DNA of 64,000 nt from Gemmatimonadota bacterium (GTDB lineage Bacteria; Gemmatimonadota; Gemmatimonadetes; Gemmatimonadales; Gemmatimonadaceae): contig JADKAQ010000002.1 of NCBI GenBank assembly GCA_016719105.1, positions 434,001 through 498,000 on the forward strand, written 5' to 3'. Below, one piece after another: positions 9,586 to 20,300 of the stretch. The notes under the pieces were generated by a model. That model had not been told where the DNA came from. It saw only the letters and a list, made by a program, of their open reading frames with translations, and did not search any database. Position 1 is the stretch's first letter; the number at the start of each line of letters is the position of its first letter. The translations under genes were made by a program, and so were the position numbers.

Positions 9586-12500
9586 TGCCCTCCGACGCGT
9601 ACGAGGCGAACCCGGTCCTGGCCCAGCAACGCGCGCAGCTCACCCAGAGCAGCACTGTTGGCGGCAACCTTGATGGACCGTGAGCGCAATCGCGACGGCG
9701 TCCCTTTGGCGTCAATCCAGCGGACTTCGAGCGATGCAGACCCCGGATGCGATTCCGCGACGATCCGCACGTCCTTCATCAGGTCGGGCGAGAGGGGGTT
9801 CCCATCCTCGCCGTCCCGTCTAGCGTCTCCGATCTCCAGCTCGACCGCCACCTGCCCCGCCACCCGTAGCTCTTCAAATCGCTGTACCGACTCCACGATG
9901 AACGTCGGGTTGTCGGCACCCTGGTCTCGCTTCGAATACCCGCCCTTCACCAGCAGCGGAATGTCGGTCTTCACCCGGTCCGAAAGGGCGGCCCAGGCTT
10001 CCGGAAATACCAGCAGCTCCGAAGATCCCGAAAAATCCTCCACTGTCAACCGGGCGAACTCAGCACCGGACTTCTTGCTGACCTGCCGCTTGACCGCCGT
10101 CACCACCACCCCGAGCGTCAGCCCCCCCTCCTGCCACGTCCCAAGCTGCGAGACGCTGGCCGAGGTGAACAGTTCGCACTCCGCGCGGTATGGCTCCAGC
10201 GGATGCCCCGAGATGTAGAAACCGAGAATCTCCTTCTCACGGGTGAGCCGCTCCGACTCGGTGAGCTGCGCGATGTTGGGGAGGGTGAGTTGGTGCCCCG
10301 ACCCCGCCTCCTGCTTCCCGCCGCCAAGGTCGCCAAAGAGCGATCCCTGCCCGGTGGCCTTCTCGTCCTGCTTGAGCGAGGCCTCCTGCAGTGCCGCGTC
10401 GAGGATGTTGAGGTATTGCCCGCGGTGCCCGCCTAACGAATCGAGCGCCCCGGAGTGAATCAGCGCCTCGAAGACGCGCTTGTTGCACATCCGCAGGTCG
10501 ATGCGTTCGCACAGGTCGAACAGCGTCTTGAACGGCCCGTCGTTGCGCGCGCCGAGGATCGAGTCGATGGCCGTTCGTCCCACGTTGCGCACGGCGCCGA
10601 GCCCGAAGCGGATGCGCTTGTCGCCGACGACCGTGAACTTGTACCCCGATTCGTTCACGTCGGGGGCCAGCACCTCGATCCCGAGCTCGCGCGCCTCGTT
10701 GATGAACTTCACCACGCTGTCAGTGTCGCCAATCGACGACGACAGCACCGCCGCCATGAATTCAGCGGGATAGTGGCACTTGAGCCAGGCCGTGTGATAC
10801 GAGATGACCGAGTAGGCGACCGAGTGCGACTTGTTGAAGCCGTAGCGGCCGAACGTCTCGATCTGCGCGGCGAGGTCCTCGATGATGCGCTTGTCGTAGC
10901 CGCGATCGACCGACTTGGTGACGAACTTCCCCAGCTCCGCCTTGATCAGCTCCGCGTCCTTCTTGCCCACCGCCTTTCGCAGGACGTCGGCTTCGGCGAG
11001 CGAGATGCCGGCCAGCACCTGCGAGATACGCATCACCTGTTCCTGGTAGGTGATGACGCCGTAGGTGGGTTCGAGGATCGCCTCCAGCTCGGGGAGCGCG
11101 TACACCACCGGCTCCTCGCCGCGCTTGCGCCGCTGGTAGACCTTGTGCATCCCGGCGTCGAGCGGGCCCGGGCGCATCAGTGCGTTGGAGGCGACGAGGT
11201 CGTCGAACCGGTCGCAGCGCATGCTGCGCAGCATGTCGGTCGCCAGCGGCGACTCGAACTGGAAGACCCCGACCGTGCGCCCCATGCGCAGCATGCGATA
11301 CGTCTCGGGGTCGTTGTCGGGGATGGCGTCGAGGTCGGGGACCGCCTTCCCGCGCGCGGCAATGTTCTGCAGCGCGTCGTGGATCACCGTCAGCGTCGTG
11401 AGGCCGAGGAAGTCCATCTTGAGCATCCCGGCCTTCTCGAGGCACGTCATGTCGTACTGCGTGACGATGACGGTCTCCTCGCTCCCCGCGCCTGCCCCCT
11501 TCGAACTCTGCGTGCAGATGGGGACGTAGTCGTCGAGCGGCCCCGGCGCGATGACGACGCCGGCGGCGTGGACGCCCGTGTGGCGGGACAAACCTTCGAG
11601 AGCGACGGCGTAATCGAGCAGCGTCGTGTAGCGCTCGTCGGTGTCGTAGAACTTCTTGACCTCGGGGACCTTCTCGATCGCCTCGCCCACGGTGAGCGAG
11701 AAGTTGGGCTGGTTGGGGATCAGCTTGGCCAGCGCGTCGGTCTCGGCCGGCGTGAAGCCCAGCACGCGCCCCACGTCCTTCACGGCGGCGCGCGACTTCA
11801 TCGTCCCGAAGGTGACGATCTGCCCCACGGCGTCCTTCCCGTACTTCTCGCGCACGTACTCGATGACCTCGCCGCGTCGCTCGAAGCAGAAATCGACGTC
11901 GAAATCCGGCATCGAGACGCGTTCCGGATTCAGGAAGCGTTCGAACAGCAGGTCGTACTTGAGCGGGCAGACGTCGGTGATGCGCAGCGCGTAGGCCACC
12001 AGCGAGCCCGCCGCCGAGCCGCGCCCCGGTCCCACCGGGATCCCGCGGTCGCGCGCTGCCTTGATGAAGTCGTACGTGATGAGGAAGTAGCCGGCGTAGC
12101 CCGTCTTGGTGATGACGCCGAGCTCGTAGTCGAGCCGCTCCTGCACTTCGTTGGGGAGCGGCGTGCCGTACCGCGCCTTGGCCCCGTCGGTCGCCAGCTG
12201 CACGAGCAGCTCGTTCTCGCTCTGCACCCCGGCCGGGAGGGGAAACGACGGGACGTGGTACTTCTTGGAGAAGACGACGTCGCACTCGTCGGCGATCTTG
12301 AGCGTGTGCTCCAGCACTTCCGGGTTCTTCGGGAAGCGCGCGGCCATCTCCGGGGCGCTCTTGAAGTAGAGCCCCTCGTCGTACTTCATCCGGTCCTTGT
12401 CGTCCCGGTCCTTCCCGAGCCCGATGCAGAGCAGGATGTCGTGCGCGTCGTGGTCGCTCGCCTTGAGGAAGTGCGCGTCGTTGGTCGCGACGACCGGGAG

Positions 12501-13094
12501 CCCGACGTCCTTGGCCAGCGCGAAGATCTGCTCGTTGAGCTTGGCCTGTCCGCCGGAGTCGTGCGCCTGCACTTCCAGGTAGTAGCGGTCCTTGAACGTC
12601 TCGGCGTACCACGCGGACACCTCGCGCGCGCCGGCGACGTCGCCGCGCTCGAGATGGACCGCCACTTCGCCCGCCATGCAGGCAGAAGAGACGATGATCC
12701 CTTCGCTGTACTTGGCCAGGAGTTCGCGATCGACGCGCGGGCGCGTGTAGAACCCCTCGGTGTATGCCAGCGACGAGAGCTTGACCAGGTTGCGATAGCC
12801 GACGATATCGCGGGCCAGCAGCACCAGGTGGTAGTACGGCTTCTGTCCGGGAGCACTGCGCGCCTTGAGGCGGCGATCGCCCGGCGCGACGTACGCTTCC
12901 ATCCCGATGATCGGCTTGACCTTTGCCTTCTTCGCCTTCTCCTGGAACTCCCAGGCGGCGTGCAGGTTGCCGTGGTCGGTGATGGCGAGTGCCGGCTGCT
13001 CGAATTCCTGGGCGCGCCGGATCAGGTCCTCGATCCGGTTCGCCCCGTCGAGAAGGGAGAACTCCGAATGGCAGTGCAGATGGACGAAAGACAT
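9582..13094 (-). CDS. dnaE: DNA polymerase III subunit alpha
   Basis: 1170 aa replicative polymerase. The ATG at 13094 is chosen because the PHP domain begins at once (MSFVHLHCHSEFSLLDG); upstream in-frame codons are not conserved-looking. The C-family polymerase active site PDFDVDF is near residues 394-400, preceded by GRGSAAGSLVAY. A helix-hairpin-helix region and a C-terminal OB fold (region of LGVVVTAVKRQVSKKSG, followed by FARLTVEDFSGS) complete the DnaE1 layout. The PHP histidines look intact, so the domain may retain exonuclease activity. Followed without a gap by accA, a pairing seen in many bacteria. Confidence 0.97.
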   Translation of the reverse strand: MSFVHLHCHSEFSLLDGANRIEDLIRRAQEFEQPALAITDHGNLHAAWEFQEKAKKAKVKPIIGMEAYVAPGDRRLKARSAPGQKPYYHLVLLARDIVGYRNLVKLSSLAYTEGFYTRPRVDRELLAKYSEGIIVSSACMAGEVAVHLERGDVAGAREVSAWYAETFKDRYYLEVQAHDSGGQAKLNEQIFALAKDVGLPVVATNDAHFLKASDHDAHDILLCIGLGKDRDDKDRMKYDEGLYFKSAPEMAARFPKNPEVLEHTLKIADECDVVFSKKYHVPSFPLPAGVQSENELLVQLATDGAKARYGTPLPNEVQERLDYELGVITKTGYAGYFLITYDFIKAARDRGIPVGPGRGSAAGSLVAYALRITDVCPLKYDLLFERFLNPERVSMPDFDVDFCFERRGEVIEYVREKYGKDAVGQIVTFGTMKSRAAVKDVGRVLGFTPAETDALAKLIPNQPNFSLTVGEAIEKVPEVKKFYDTDERYTTLLDYAVALEGLSRHTGVHAAGVVIAPGPLDDYVPICTQSSKGAGAGSEETVIVTQYDMTCLEKAGMLKMDFLGLTTLTVIHDALQNIAARGKAVPDLDAIPDNDPETYRMLRMGRTVGVFQFESPLATDMLRSMRCDRFDDLVASNALMRPGPLDAGMHKVYQRRKRGEEPVVYALPELEAILEPTYGVITYQEQVMRISQVLAGISLAEADVLRKAVGKKDAELIKAELGKFVTKSVDRGYDKRIIEDLAAQIETFGRYGFNKSHSVAYSVISYHTAWLKCHYPAEFMAAVLSSSIGDTDSVVKFINEARELGIEVLAPDVNESGYKFTVVGDKRIRFGLGAVRNVGRTAIDSILGARNDGPFKTLFDLCERIDLRMCNKRVFEALIHSGALDSLGGHRGQYLNILDAALQEASLKQDEKATGQGSLFGDLGGGKQEAGSGHQLTLPNIAQLTESERLTREKEILGFYISGHPLEPYRAECELFTSASVSQLGTWQEGGLTLGVVVTAVKRQVSKKSGAEFARLTVEDFSGSSELLVFPEAWAALSDRVKTDIPLLVKGGYSKRDQGADNPTFIVESVQRFEELRVAGQVAVELEIGDARRDGEDGNPLSPDLMKDVRIVAESHPGSASLEVRWIDAKGTPSRLRSRSIKVAANSAALGELRALLGQDRVRLVRVGGQ

Positions 13095-13222
13095 TGCGCG
13101 TAACTTAGTGGTCACGGTCCGCTGCGCCAAACCGGCCGCGTGGCAGAATGGATCCGCTATCTCCTTGACAATGCACTGGTTATGCGCTCGGCCCATTCCA
13201 ACCCCGACCCGACGTTCGTCTC

Positions 13223-14452
13223 GTGACTGACCAGGTGAGCAGCGACGGCACCGATTCGATGCGGTTCGCCAGCCACGCGCCACCGTCGCGCGGTCGGTGG
13301 CGACTCGTCAGGCGCGTCGGCCTCGCGGTGCTCGCGAGCGTGGTGATAGGAGTGGGGGCGACGCCGATGGGGCGGTACCTGGTGCGCGCGGCCTGGGAGG
13401 AAGGGAAGATCCTGGCGAGGCGCCGCCCCATCGCCGAGATCCTGTCGGAGGGGGCGGAGCGTGAACGCCGGGCGCCGGCGGCGATCGAAGCGCCGGGCGA
13501 CGGTGGGGCCGACCGCGCGGTCGGCCCCACCGCGTCGGCGACGGCGCTGCGTCGTCGGCTGCAACTGGTGGTCGATGCACGGGCCTTCGCCCAAGGCGCG
13601 CTGGGGCTGTCGGGGGGCGAATCGTTCACGACCTATTCGGCGCTCGAGCGCGACACGCTCGTGCTCGTCCTGTCGGCGGCGCGGCGCGACACCCTGGCCG
13701 CCCACACGTGGTGGTTCCCCGTAGTTGGCCGCTTTCCGTACAAGGGATTCTTCGACTTCGCCGAGGCGCGTCGCACGGCGCAGGCGCTGCAGCGCCGCGG
13801 GTACGACACCTACCTGCGCCCGGCGTCCGCGTTCTCCACGTTAGGCTGGTTCAACGATCCGCTGCTTTCCACCACGCTGCGTCTCGACACGCTCGACCTG
13901 GCCAGCACCGTCATCCACGAACTCACCCACAATACGCTTTTCGTGAAGGGCGAGGTGACGTTCAACGAGTCGTTCGCCTCGTTCGTGGGGGCCCGTGGGG
14001 CGATCGAGTTCTTCCAGTCGCGCGGGCAGCCGGGGGCGGCGCGGCGGCTCGACGCCGAGTGGCGCGACGAGAAGCTCCTCGGCTCCTTCTGGGGCGCGAC
14101 GCTCGCCGCGGTGGATTCGGCCTACACGGCGCATGCCGGGGACTCGACGGCCAGGATCACCGCGCGCGACAGCGTGTTCGCGCGCATGCGCCGCATCCTG
14201 GTGCGCGACCTGGCGCCACGCCTCTCGACTGCCGACCCCGCGCGGCTGCAACGCATCCCCCTCGACAACGCGTCGCTCCTCGCGCGCCGCGTCTATGCCG
14301 CCGACCTCTGGCTCTTCGACGCCGTGCACGAGCGGGTCGGGGGCGGGGTCGCCCGGACCGTGCGACTCGTCAGGCAGCTCACGAAGGACGGAACGGGCGA
14401 CCCCTTCGACGCCTTGCGCGCCTGGCTTGCTGCCAATCCCGCGCCGCGTTGA
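13223..14452 (+). CDS. Predicted zinc aminopeptidase (PF10023 type)
   Basis: 409 aa from a GTG (an ATG 12 codons later is an alternative). The N-terminus has basic residues then a transmembrane/signal helix (LAVLASVVIGVGA). The region after residue 110 matches the putative aminopeptidase family PF10023: WWFPVVGRFPYKGFF, YDTYLRPASAFSTLGWF with the FSTLGW block, and the zinc site HELTH at about 233-237 with downstream NESFASF. Probably acts in the periplasm or anchored to the inner membrane. Residues about 93-104 are encoded by a perfect 32-bp palindrome, in a variable linker before the conserved domain. Divergent from dnaE. Confidence 0.8.
   Translation: MTDQVSSDGTDSMRFASHAPPSRGRWRLVRRVGLAVLASVVIGVGATPMGRYLVRAAWEEGKILARRRPIAEILSEGAERERRAPAAIEAPGDGGADRAVGPTASATALRRRLQLVVDARAFAQGALGLSGGESFTTYSALERDTLVLVLSAARRDTLAAHTWWFPVVGRFPYKGFFDFAEARRTAQALQRRGYDTYLRPASAFSTLGWFNDPLLSTTLRLDTLDLASTVIHELTHNTLFVKGEVTFNESFASFVGARGAIEFFQSRGQPGAARRLDAEWRDEKLLGSFWGATLAAVDSAYTAHAGDSTARITARDSVFARMRRILVRDLAPRLSTADPARLQRIPLDNASLLARRVYAADLWLFDAVHERVGGGVARTVRLVRQLTKDGTGDPFDALRAWLAANPAPR
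13501..13532. repeat. 32-bp perfect palindrome inside the aminopeptidase gene
   Basis: CGGTGGGGCCGACCGC followed by its exact reverse complement GCGGTCGGCCCCACCG. No loop. It lies in the poorly conserved linker of the aminopeptidase coding sequence (encoding GGADRAVGPTA). It could form a cruciform or a strong mRNA hairpin. Confidence 0.9.
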
Positions 14453-14562
14453 CACGCGCCACGCCACCGCGCGCGACGTTTCCCCGTGCACTCGGCCGCC
14501 TTCGTGCCCTTCGCGGCTTCGCGTGAGCCGCCCTTTCGCTTGATCCATCCTCCCGATCCACC

Positions 14563-14603
14563 GCCCTCACACCACCCTCACACCACCGTCACACCACCCT
14601 CAC
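14563..14603. repeat. 11-bp tandem repeat (CCCTCACACCA)
   Basis: About 3.7 copies, one with a C-to-G change, in the 205-bp gap between the convergent aminopeptidase and helicase genes. No function apparent. Confidence 0.8.
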
Positions 14604-14657
14604 GTCGCGCGCTGACGCCCGTCGGCCCACGCCCGCACGAACGCGGTCGCGCCTCGC

Positions 14658-16715
14658 CTACTTGAACCGCTGCCGCATGAGCGCCCGCAGGTCGACTGTG
14701 CCGGGTGGCAACGGCGCCTCGGGCGGGGGCGTGTCGTCCCATCGCGGCACCACCTTCTCCATCTGCTCGCGCACGCCGCGATCGAGGAAGCGCGACATCT
14801 GGTCGATGGAGTAGTCGGCGCCGCGCCGCGACCCGTAGGAGTTGAGCGGATACGTCACGGCGAGGTGATTGCGGGCGCGGGTGAGCGCGACGTACATGAG
14901 GCGGCGCTCCTCCTCCAGCTCGTCCTCGTCGTTCATCGCCCGGGCCATGGGGAAGAAGCCGTCGACCGCCCAGATGAGGAAGACGGCGTCCCACTCCTTT
15001 CCCTTGGCGCTATGCACGGTGCTGAGGACGAGCGCATCGTCCTCGTTGGTGGTGCCGCCGGCCAGGTCCTGCGTGGCTTGCGGCGGCTCGAGGGCGAGGG
15101 CGGAGAGGAAGGCCCCGCGCGACGGATAGCCGCCGGCGATGACTTGCAGCTGGTCGAGGTCGGCCAAGCGCGGCTCCACGCGGTCGTAGCGTTCGCGCAG
15201 GATGTCGTCGTAGACGAGGCGCACGCGCGCCAGGTCGTGCCCCACGCGTCCCTCGTCGTCCCCTCCCGATAGCTGCTCCAGGAGGACGCCTAACGTCACG
15301 TGGGCGGCGCGGGCGCGCGGTGGCGGGGACCAGCGCTGGAAGGCCTTGGGGTCCCAGGCGTGCTCCGCCATCGCGGCGATCGCGCTGCGCGCCGTGGCGT
15401 CGCCGATCCCCGGCAGGAGCAACAGGAGGCGGTACCAGCTCACCTCGTCGCGCGGGTTCTCCAGGATGCGCAGGAAGGCCAGCACGTCCTTCACGTGGGC
15501 GGCCTCGAGGAACTTGAGCCCGCCCCACTTCTCGAACGGGATCTTGCGGTTGGTGAGCTCGATTTCCAGGTCGGCCGACATGTAGCCGGCGCGGAAGAGG
15601 ACGGCCATCTCGCGGAGGGGCGTCCCCGCTTCGTGCAGTTCGAGGATGCGCTCGACGGTGAAGCGTGTTTGTTGTGCTTCGTCCTGGACCGAGACGAGCC
15701 AGGGTTTCTCGCCGCCTTCGCGCCGGGTCCACAGGTTCTTCGTGAAGCGCTCCTCGGCGCGCGAGATGAGCGTGTTGGTGACGTCGAGGATGGGCTGCGT
15801 GGAGCGGTAGTTCTGCTCCAGCGTCACGATCGTCGTGCCGGGAAACTCGCGCGGAAAGTCGAGGATGTTGCGGAAGGAGGCGCCGCGGAAGGAATAGATG
15901 CTCTGTGCGTCGTCGCCCACGACGGTGATGTTCCGGTGCGACCGGCACATCCCCTTTAGCACGCGCGCCTGCAGGATGTTGGTGTCCTGGTACTCGTCGA
16001 CGAGGACGTGGTCGTACAGGCCGGCGATGCGGTCGGCGAGCGCCGGGGCGCTCTCGAGCATGGCCTGCCAGAAGAGGAGGAGGTCGTCGTAGTCGACGAG
16101 GTTGCGGCCGGCCTTGCGGTCGGTGTAGTCGGCGAAGACGCGGGCGATGTCCTCGCGATAGTCGACGAACTGCGGATACTCGTCGCGGAGGATGTCGTCG
16201 ACGGCGAACTCGGTGTTGACGTGGCGGGAGTAGATGTAGTGCAGCGTTTCCTTCTTGGGGAATCGCTTCTTGGTGTCGCCGAGTCCGAGCTGGGCGCGCG
16301 AGAGCTGCATGAGGTCTTCGGCGTCGCCCTGGTCCATGATGGTGAAGTCGGACGCGATGCCGGCGGCGGCGCCGAAGCGGCGGAGGAGGCGGTGGCCGGT
16401 GCCGTGGAAGGTGCCGCCGGCCACGTGGCGCGAGGCGCTGCCGACGAGTCGTTCGGCGCGCTGGATCATCTCCTGGGCCGCGCGCCGGGTGAAGGTGAGC
16501 AGGAGGATGCGTTCGGGGGCGACCCCCTGTTCTATAAGATGTGCGACGCGGTAGACGAGGGTTCTCGTCTTTCCGGTGCCGGCGCCGGCGATGATGAGGA
16601 GGGGGCCGGGACCGAAGGTCGCGGCGGCGGCCTGCTCGGGATTGAGCTCCGCGGCGAGGTTGTGCGCCGGGGGGGTGACTTCGGAGGAGCGGGAGTAGAC
16701 GCGCGGGTCGGACAT
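14658..16715 (-). CDS. UvrD/PcrA-like superfamily 1 DNA helicase
   Basis: 685 aa 3'-5' helicase of DNA repair and recombination-intermediate processing. Walker A is GAGTGKT (44-50); motif II is VDEYQDT (about 235-241), motif III GDDAQSIYSFRGA, motif IV EQNYRST, and the late motifs include LSTVHSAKGKEWDAVF and a YVALTRA segment. All SF1A motifs are intact. The protein is shorter than full PcrA (about 720-750 aa) and ends shortly after motif VI and a Pro-rich stretch, so the C-terminal Tudor-like RNA-polymerase-interaction domain seems to be missing. It could be one of several UvrD paralogues, hence no gene symbol. Confidence 0.92.
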   Translation of the reverse strand: MSDPRVYSRSSEVTPPAHNLAAELNPEQAAAATFGPGPLLIIAGAGTGKTRTLVYRVAHLIEQGVAPERILLLTFTRRAAQEMIQRAERLVGSASRHVAGGTFHGTGHRLLRRFGAAAGIASDFTIMDQGDAEDLMQLSRAQLGLGDTKKRFPKKETLHYIYSRHVNTEFAVDDILRDEYPQFVDYREDIARVFADYTDRKAGRNLVDYDDLLLFWQAMLESAPALADRIAGLYDHVLVDEYQDTNILQARVLKGMCRSHRNITVVGDDAQSIYSFRGASFRNILDFPREFPGTTIVTLEQNYRSTQPILDVTNTLISRAEERFTKNLWTRREGGEKPWLVSVQDEAQQTRFTVERILELHEAGTPLREMAVLFRAGYMSADLEIELTNRKIPFEKWGGLKFLEAAHVKDVLAFLRILENPRDEVSWYRLLLLLPGIGDATARSAIAAMAEHAWDPKAFQRWSPPPRARAAHVTLGVLLEQLSGGDDEGRVGHDLARVRLVYDDILRERYDRVEPRLADLDQLQVIAGGYPSRGAFLSALALEPPQATQDLAGGTTNEDDALVLSTVHSAKGKEWDAVFLIWAVDGFFPMARAMNDEDELEEERRLMYVALTRARNHLAVTYPLNSYGSRRGADYSIDQMSRFLDRGVREQMEKVVPRWDDTPPPEAPLPPGTVDLRALMRQRFK

Positions 16716-17362
16716 GGGGCAAAGATGGGGGGCATGTCGGGTGGGAGGGAGGCGTAGCGATGACGGAACGGGGGCCAGCTGTGACGGTGGCTGGGGGGAG
16801 TCCGTCTTTTTCCGTCAACTTCTCGTGAGATCTCCTCCGGGAGTCGCCGGGACTTCCTCTGGCGGGTGCAGGCGGTGCGAGATAGATTCGCGCCGCGTTT
16901 TGCTGGAGGGGGGCGATGCTGCGAGGTGCGGCATCGTTTTCCGTTCGTCGAGGGACCCTGCACCCGGAAGTGGGGCGGCGACGGGCACTGGCGATGCACG
17001 GAGGTGTTGGACAACCGAGGTTGGCGGAGCTGCCGGTGATTGGATTATCGGGGAGGGCTGAGTGTGTCGTTATGCGACACATGATTGCCTTGACCCGGTA
17101 TTCTGATGCCGGTAGCTTGGTTGGCTGCGTCCCGGGGGTATCCGGACGCGGTTTGAAAGTCCGACATCTAAGAAGTGACCGCTCGGAGCAACGTGGGGTC
17201 TCCGTCATTGAGAACGGAGGCCGCATTGCGTCTCCGGTCGGCGCTTGTGCGTCGAGCGGGTGTCCCGCCAGACGAGAGCAAGGCGGTAATTGCAAGGTAG
17301 GAAGGCAGTAGCAGTACCAGTCCGAGCAGGACACAACTCACTCTGCAGAAGGGGGAAAAGGA
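16716..17362. other. Long upstream region of the Ig-like lipoprotein gene
   Basis: 647 bp between the divergent helicase and the Ig-like lipoprotein. It contains a 7-bp inverted repeat TGTGTCG-TTATG-CGACACA (17063-17081), a putative promoter at 17090-17118, and then an apparent leader of about 240 nt before the ATG at 17363. The leader has several short GC stems but no riboswitch class I can recognise. Ribosome-binding site GGGGGAAAAGG lies just before the start. No convincing small gene. Confidence 0.5.
17090..17118 (+). promoter_or_regulatory. Putative sigma-70 promoter for the Ig-like lipoprotein
   Basis: TTGACC (-35, 17090-17095), a 17-bp spacer and TAGCTT (-10, 17113-17118). An inverted repeat (17063-17081) ends 8 bp upstream of the -35 box and may be an operator. 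The AT-richer composition here contrasts with neighbouring sequence. Prediction from consensus and spacing only. Confidence 0.45.
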
Positions 17363-20300
17363 ATGCAGAAATTCACTCGGTCGTTGTTTGCAGTCGGCGC
17401 GGTCCTCGGACTCGCCGCTTGCGGAGACGACGTATCGGTCACCCCACCGGCTGAGACGCCCGCGGCTACGATCGCGAGCGTTACGGTTTCGCCTGCCGCC
17501 GTGACGATTGTCATCGGCGAGAAGGTGATTCTTCAGTCGTCGGTGACGACGACCGCTGGCACCGGCACGCCGGCGTCGACGGTCACGTGGGCTTCGAACA
17601 ACGCCGCGATCGCGTCGGTGTCTGCCGCCGGTGAAGTGACCGGTGTTGCGGCCGGCACGACGACGGTTGTTGCGACCTCGACGGTCGACAACACGAAGAA
17701 GGGCGCTGCGGCCATCACGGTGCGCGCGCTGGCGGTGCAGAGCGTGACGGTCCAGCCGACGGCGCTGTCGCTGAAGGTTGGTGAGACGGCGACGGCCGCT
17801 GCTTCGGTGAACCGCGATCCGGGCGCCAACGGCGCCGTGACGTGGGCGTCGAACAACACGACGGTTGCGTCGGTCTCCGCGACCGGTGTCATCACCGCCA
17901 ATGCGGTTGGTACGGCGGTCATCTCGGCGACGTCGGTTGCCGATCCGAGCAAGTCGGGCGCCCTGGCGGTGACGGTTTCCGCTCAGCCGCAGGCCCTGAA
18001 CTCGCTGACGGTCACCCCGACCACGATCACCATCGGCCCCGGGTCGTCGCAGCTTGTGACGACGACGGCGACGGCGGCGACTGGCGCGACGATCGCGTAT
18101 GCGAACAATGCGGCGAACGCTGCCTCGGGCTGCCCGGGTGTTGCGACCGCTTCGACCAACGCCTCGACCGGTTCGACGACGATCACCGCCGTCGCCTCGG
18201 GCGCTTGCGTTGTGACGATCACGGCGACCGGCTCGGGCTCGGGCCTCGCCACGAACTCCCTGCAGGCGACGGTGGCGATCAACGTCATCACCCCGCAGGT
18301 CTCGATCAACAGCATCACGACGGGGCTCACCAACACCCCGGTGACGGTCAACAACGTCAATGGCCAGATCGAGATCAACCTGAACTTCCAGCCGAGCGGC
18401 CTTCCGATTGACTCGGTGGTCGTTCGCATGCTGCAGCCCGACGGCCTCCGTCGCGTTGCGCTTCAGAACTTCGGTGGCGCGATCCCGGCCGCTGGCATCC
18501 TGTCGCTGTCGGTGAACACCGCCAACTTCGTCAAGAACGCCGCTGCCCCGTCCGTCACGGTCGACCTCCTCAACGGCCCGAGCACCGTCTCGGCCCAGGT
18601 CTACCCGAAGGGCGCCACTGGCTCGACGGCGACGAACTGCACGAACAACCCGTCGGACCCGACCTGCGCCTCGCCGGTCGCGATCGTCCTGAACAACATC
18701 GATGGCTGGACCGCTGACATCACGAAGCCCAGCGTCTCGGCGATCGGCACGAACAACTTCACCTACTGGGGCGGCCCGACGGCGAACGCTACGGCGATCG
18801 TCTACCCGGTCATCTACACCCCCGGCCGTTCGATCTCGAACGCCGAGTGGACGGTTGGTGCTTGCGATCTCGCCACGACCGGCGCCCTCGCCGCGTCGAA
18901 CGGCGGCCGCACGCAGGCTGGCCAGAGCAAGACCTTCGGCTACACGGCCAACGGCGCTGACCTGGCTTGCACGAGCTACGAGAACAACGGCGGCACCCGC
19001 GACAACGTCGTGGTCGCCACCGCGATCGACAACACGAACAACTCGTACGCCCTCACGCCGCTGATCGCGAACACGGTCGTGTTCAACGCGACGCCTGACT
19101 CGCTGCGCCTCGACTACCGGGCGCCGTCGGTCAACACGCCGTCGATCACGCGTACGCTTCCGGCCGTCACCGGCTGGGTCAACGGCGCGTTCAGCTTCAT
19201 CAACTTCGGCTCGACCGATAATGGCGTCGGCCTTCGCTCGACGCGCGATCGCGCGACCACGTACTCCTCGGTCAACTGCTCCGGCGTGACCGCGGCTGAC
19301 GTGGCCATGGCGACGGGCACGGGTGCCGACATCAACGGCGCCGTTGCTTGCCCGACGAACTTCATCGGCGGCACGCCGGGTCTCGGCGGCACCGCTCCGT
19401 GGACCGTCAAGGGCTCGGAGTCGGACCGTCTGGCCAACCGTGGCACGTCGTCGGCTACCGCGACGTTCGGCACGGACTACACCAACCCCGACATCCGTTG
19501 GGGCCTTGCGGACGCGGCCTTCGCTCCGGCGCTGCTGGCGTCGTACGGCGGCACGGCGACCGATCCGGTCGACACCGTCTACACGGACGTGAAGCCGTCG
19601 GTCCTCCAGGCCGATACGGTTGAGTTCCGCGCTGAGTACCTCGACGATCGCGCTGGGTTCTACAACACGGCTCAGTACGACGCCGGCAACTCGATCGCCG
19701 CGCAGTCGCACCACCTCTCCACCGCTGGGCACCTCAACCCGACCGGCGTCTGCGTCGTCGCGGCTGCGGGCTCCACGCCTGGCGCCACGTTCGTCACGAG
19801 CCCGTCCTGCGGCTTCACGCCGATCACGGTTGGTGTCCCGGGCGTCCGTACGGACGGCTGGCAGCCTGGTCAGCGCGTCGACATTCCGGACGCGGAAGGC
19901 TACTACGGCTACAAGACGTGGGTCATGGACGCTGCCGGTAACACCTCGGCGACGCTCTTCCGCCGCGCGCTTGTGAACAACCAGTCGCCGTTCTCCACGG
20001 GCCTCGGCGTCCCGGCGACGCTGACCGGCTCGACGTTCATCTTCAACGCGACTCACGCGGACTCGGCGGAAGTCATCGCCCAGTCGCTCGAAGTCACGTA
20101 CCCGGCCGTCCCGACGGTGGCTGCGCTCCGCTACTCGCGTCAGTCGATCGGAACCGCCTTCGACGACGTCATCTCGTCGCCGCTGGCTGTGACGATCTCG
20201 CCGACGCACGGCGCGGTCTACGCCCGTGGCATCGAAGTCGTCGGCGCCGCGGTCTTCCCGGCGGTCAACGTACAGGCCTATGCGGCCGGCACGGCGAAGC

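Noticed and set aside
10455..13103. 882-codon open frame opposite dnaE
   Set aside because: Shadow frame produced by high GC3 in dnaE; no family resemblance and dnaE is unambiguous.
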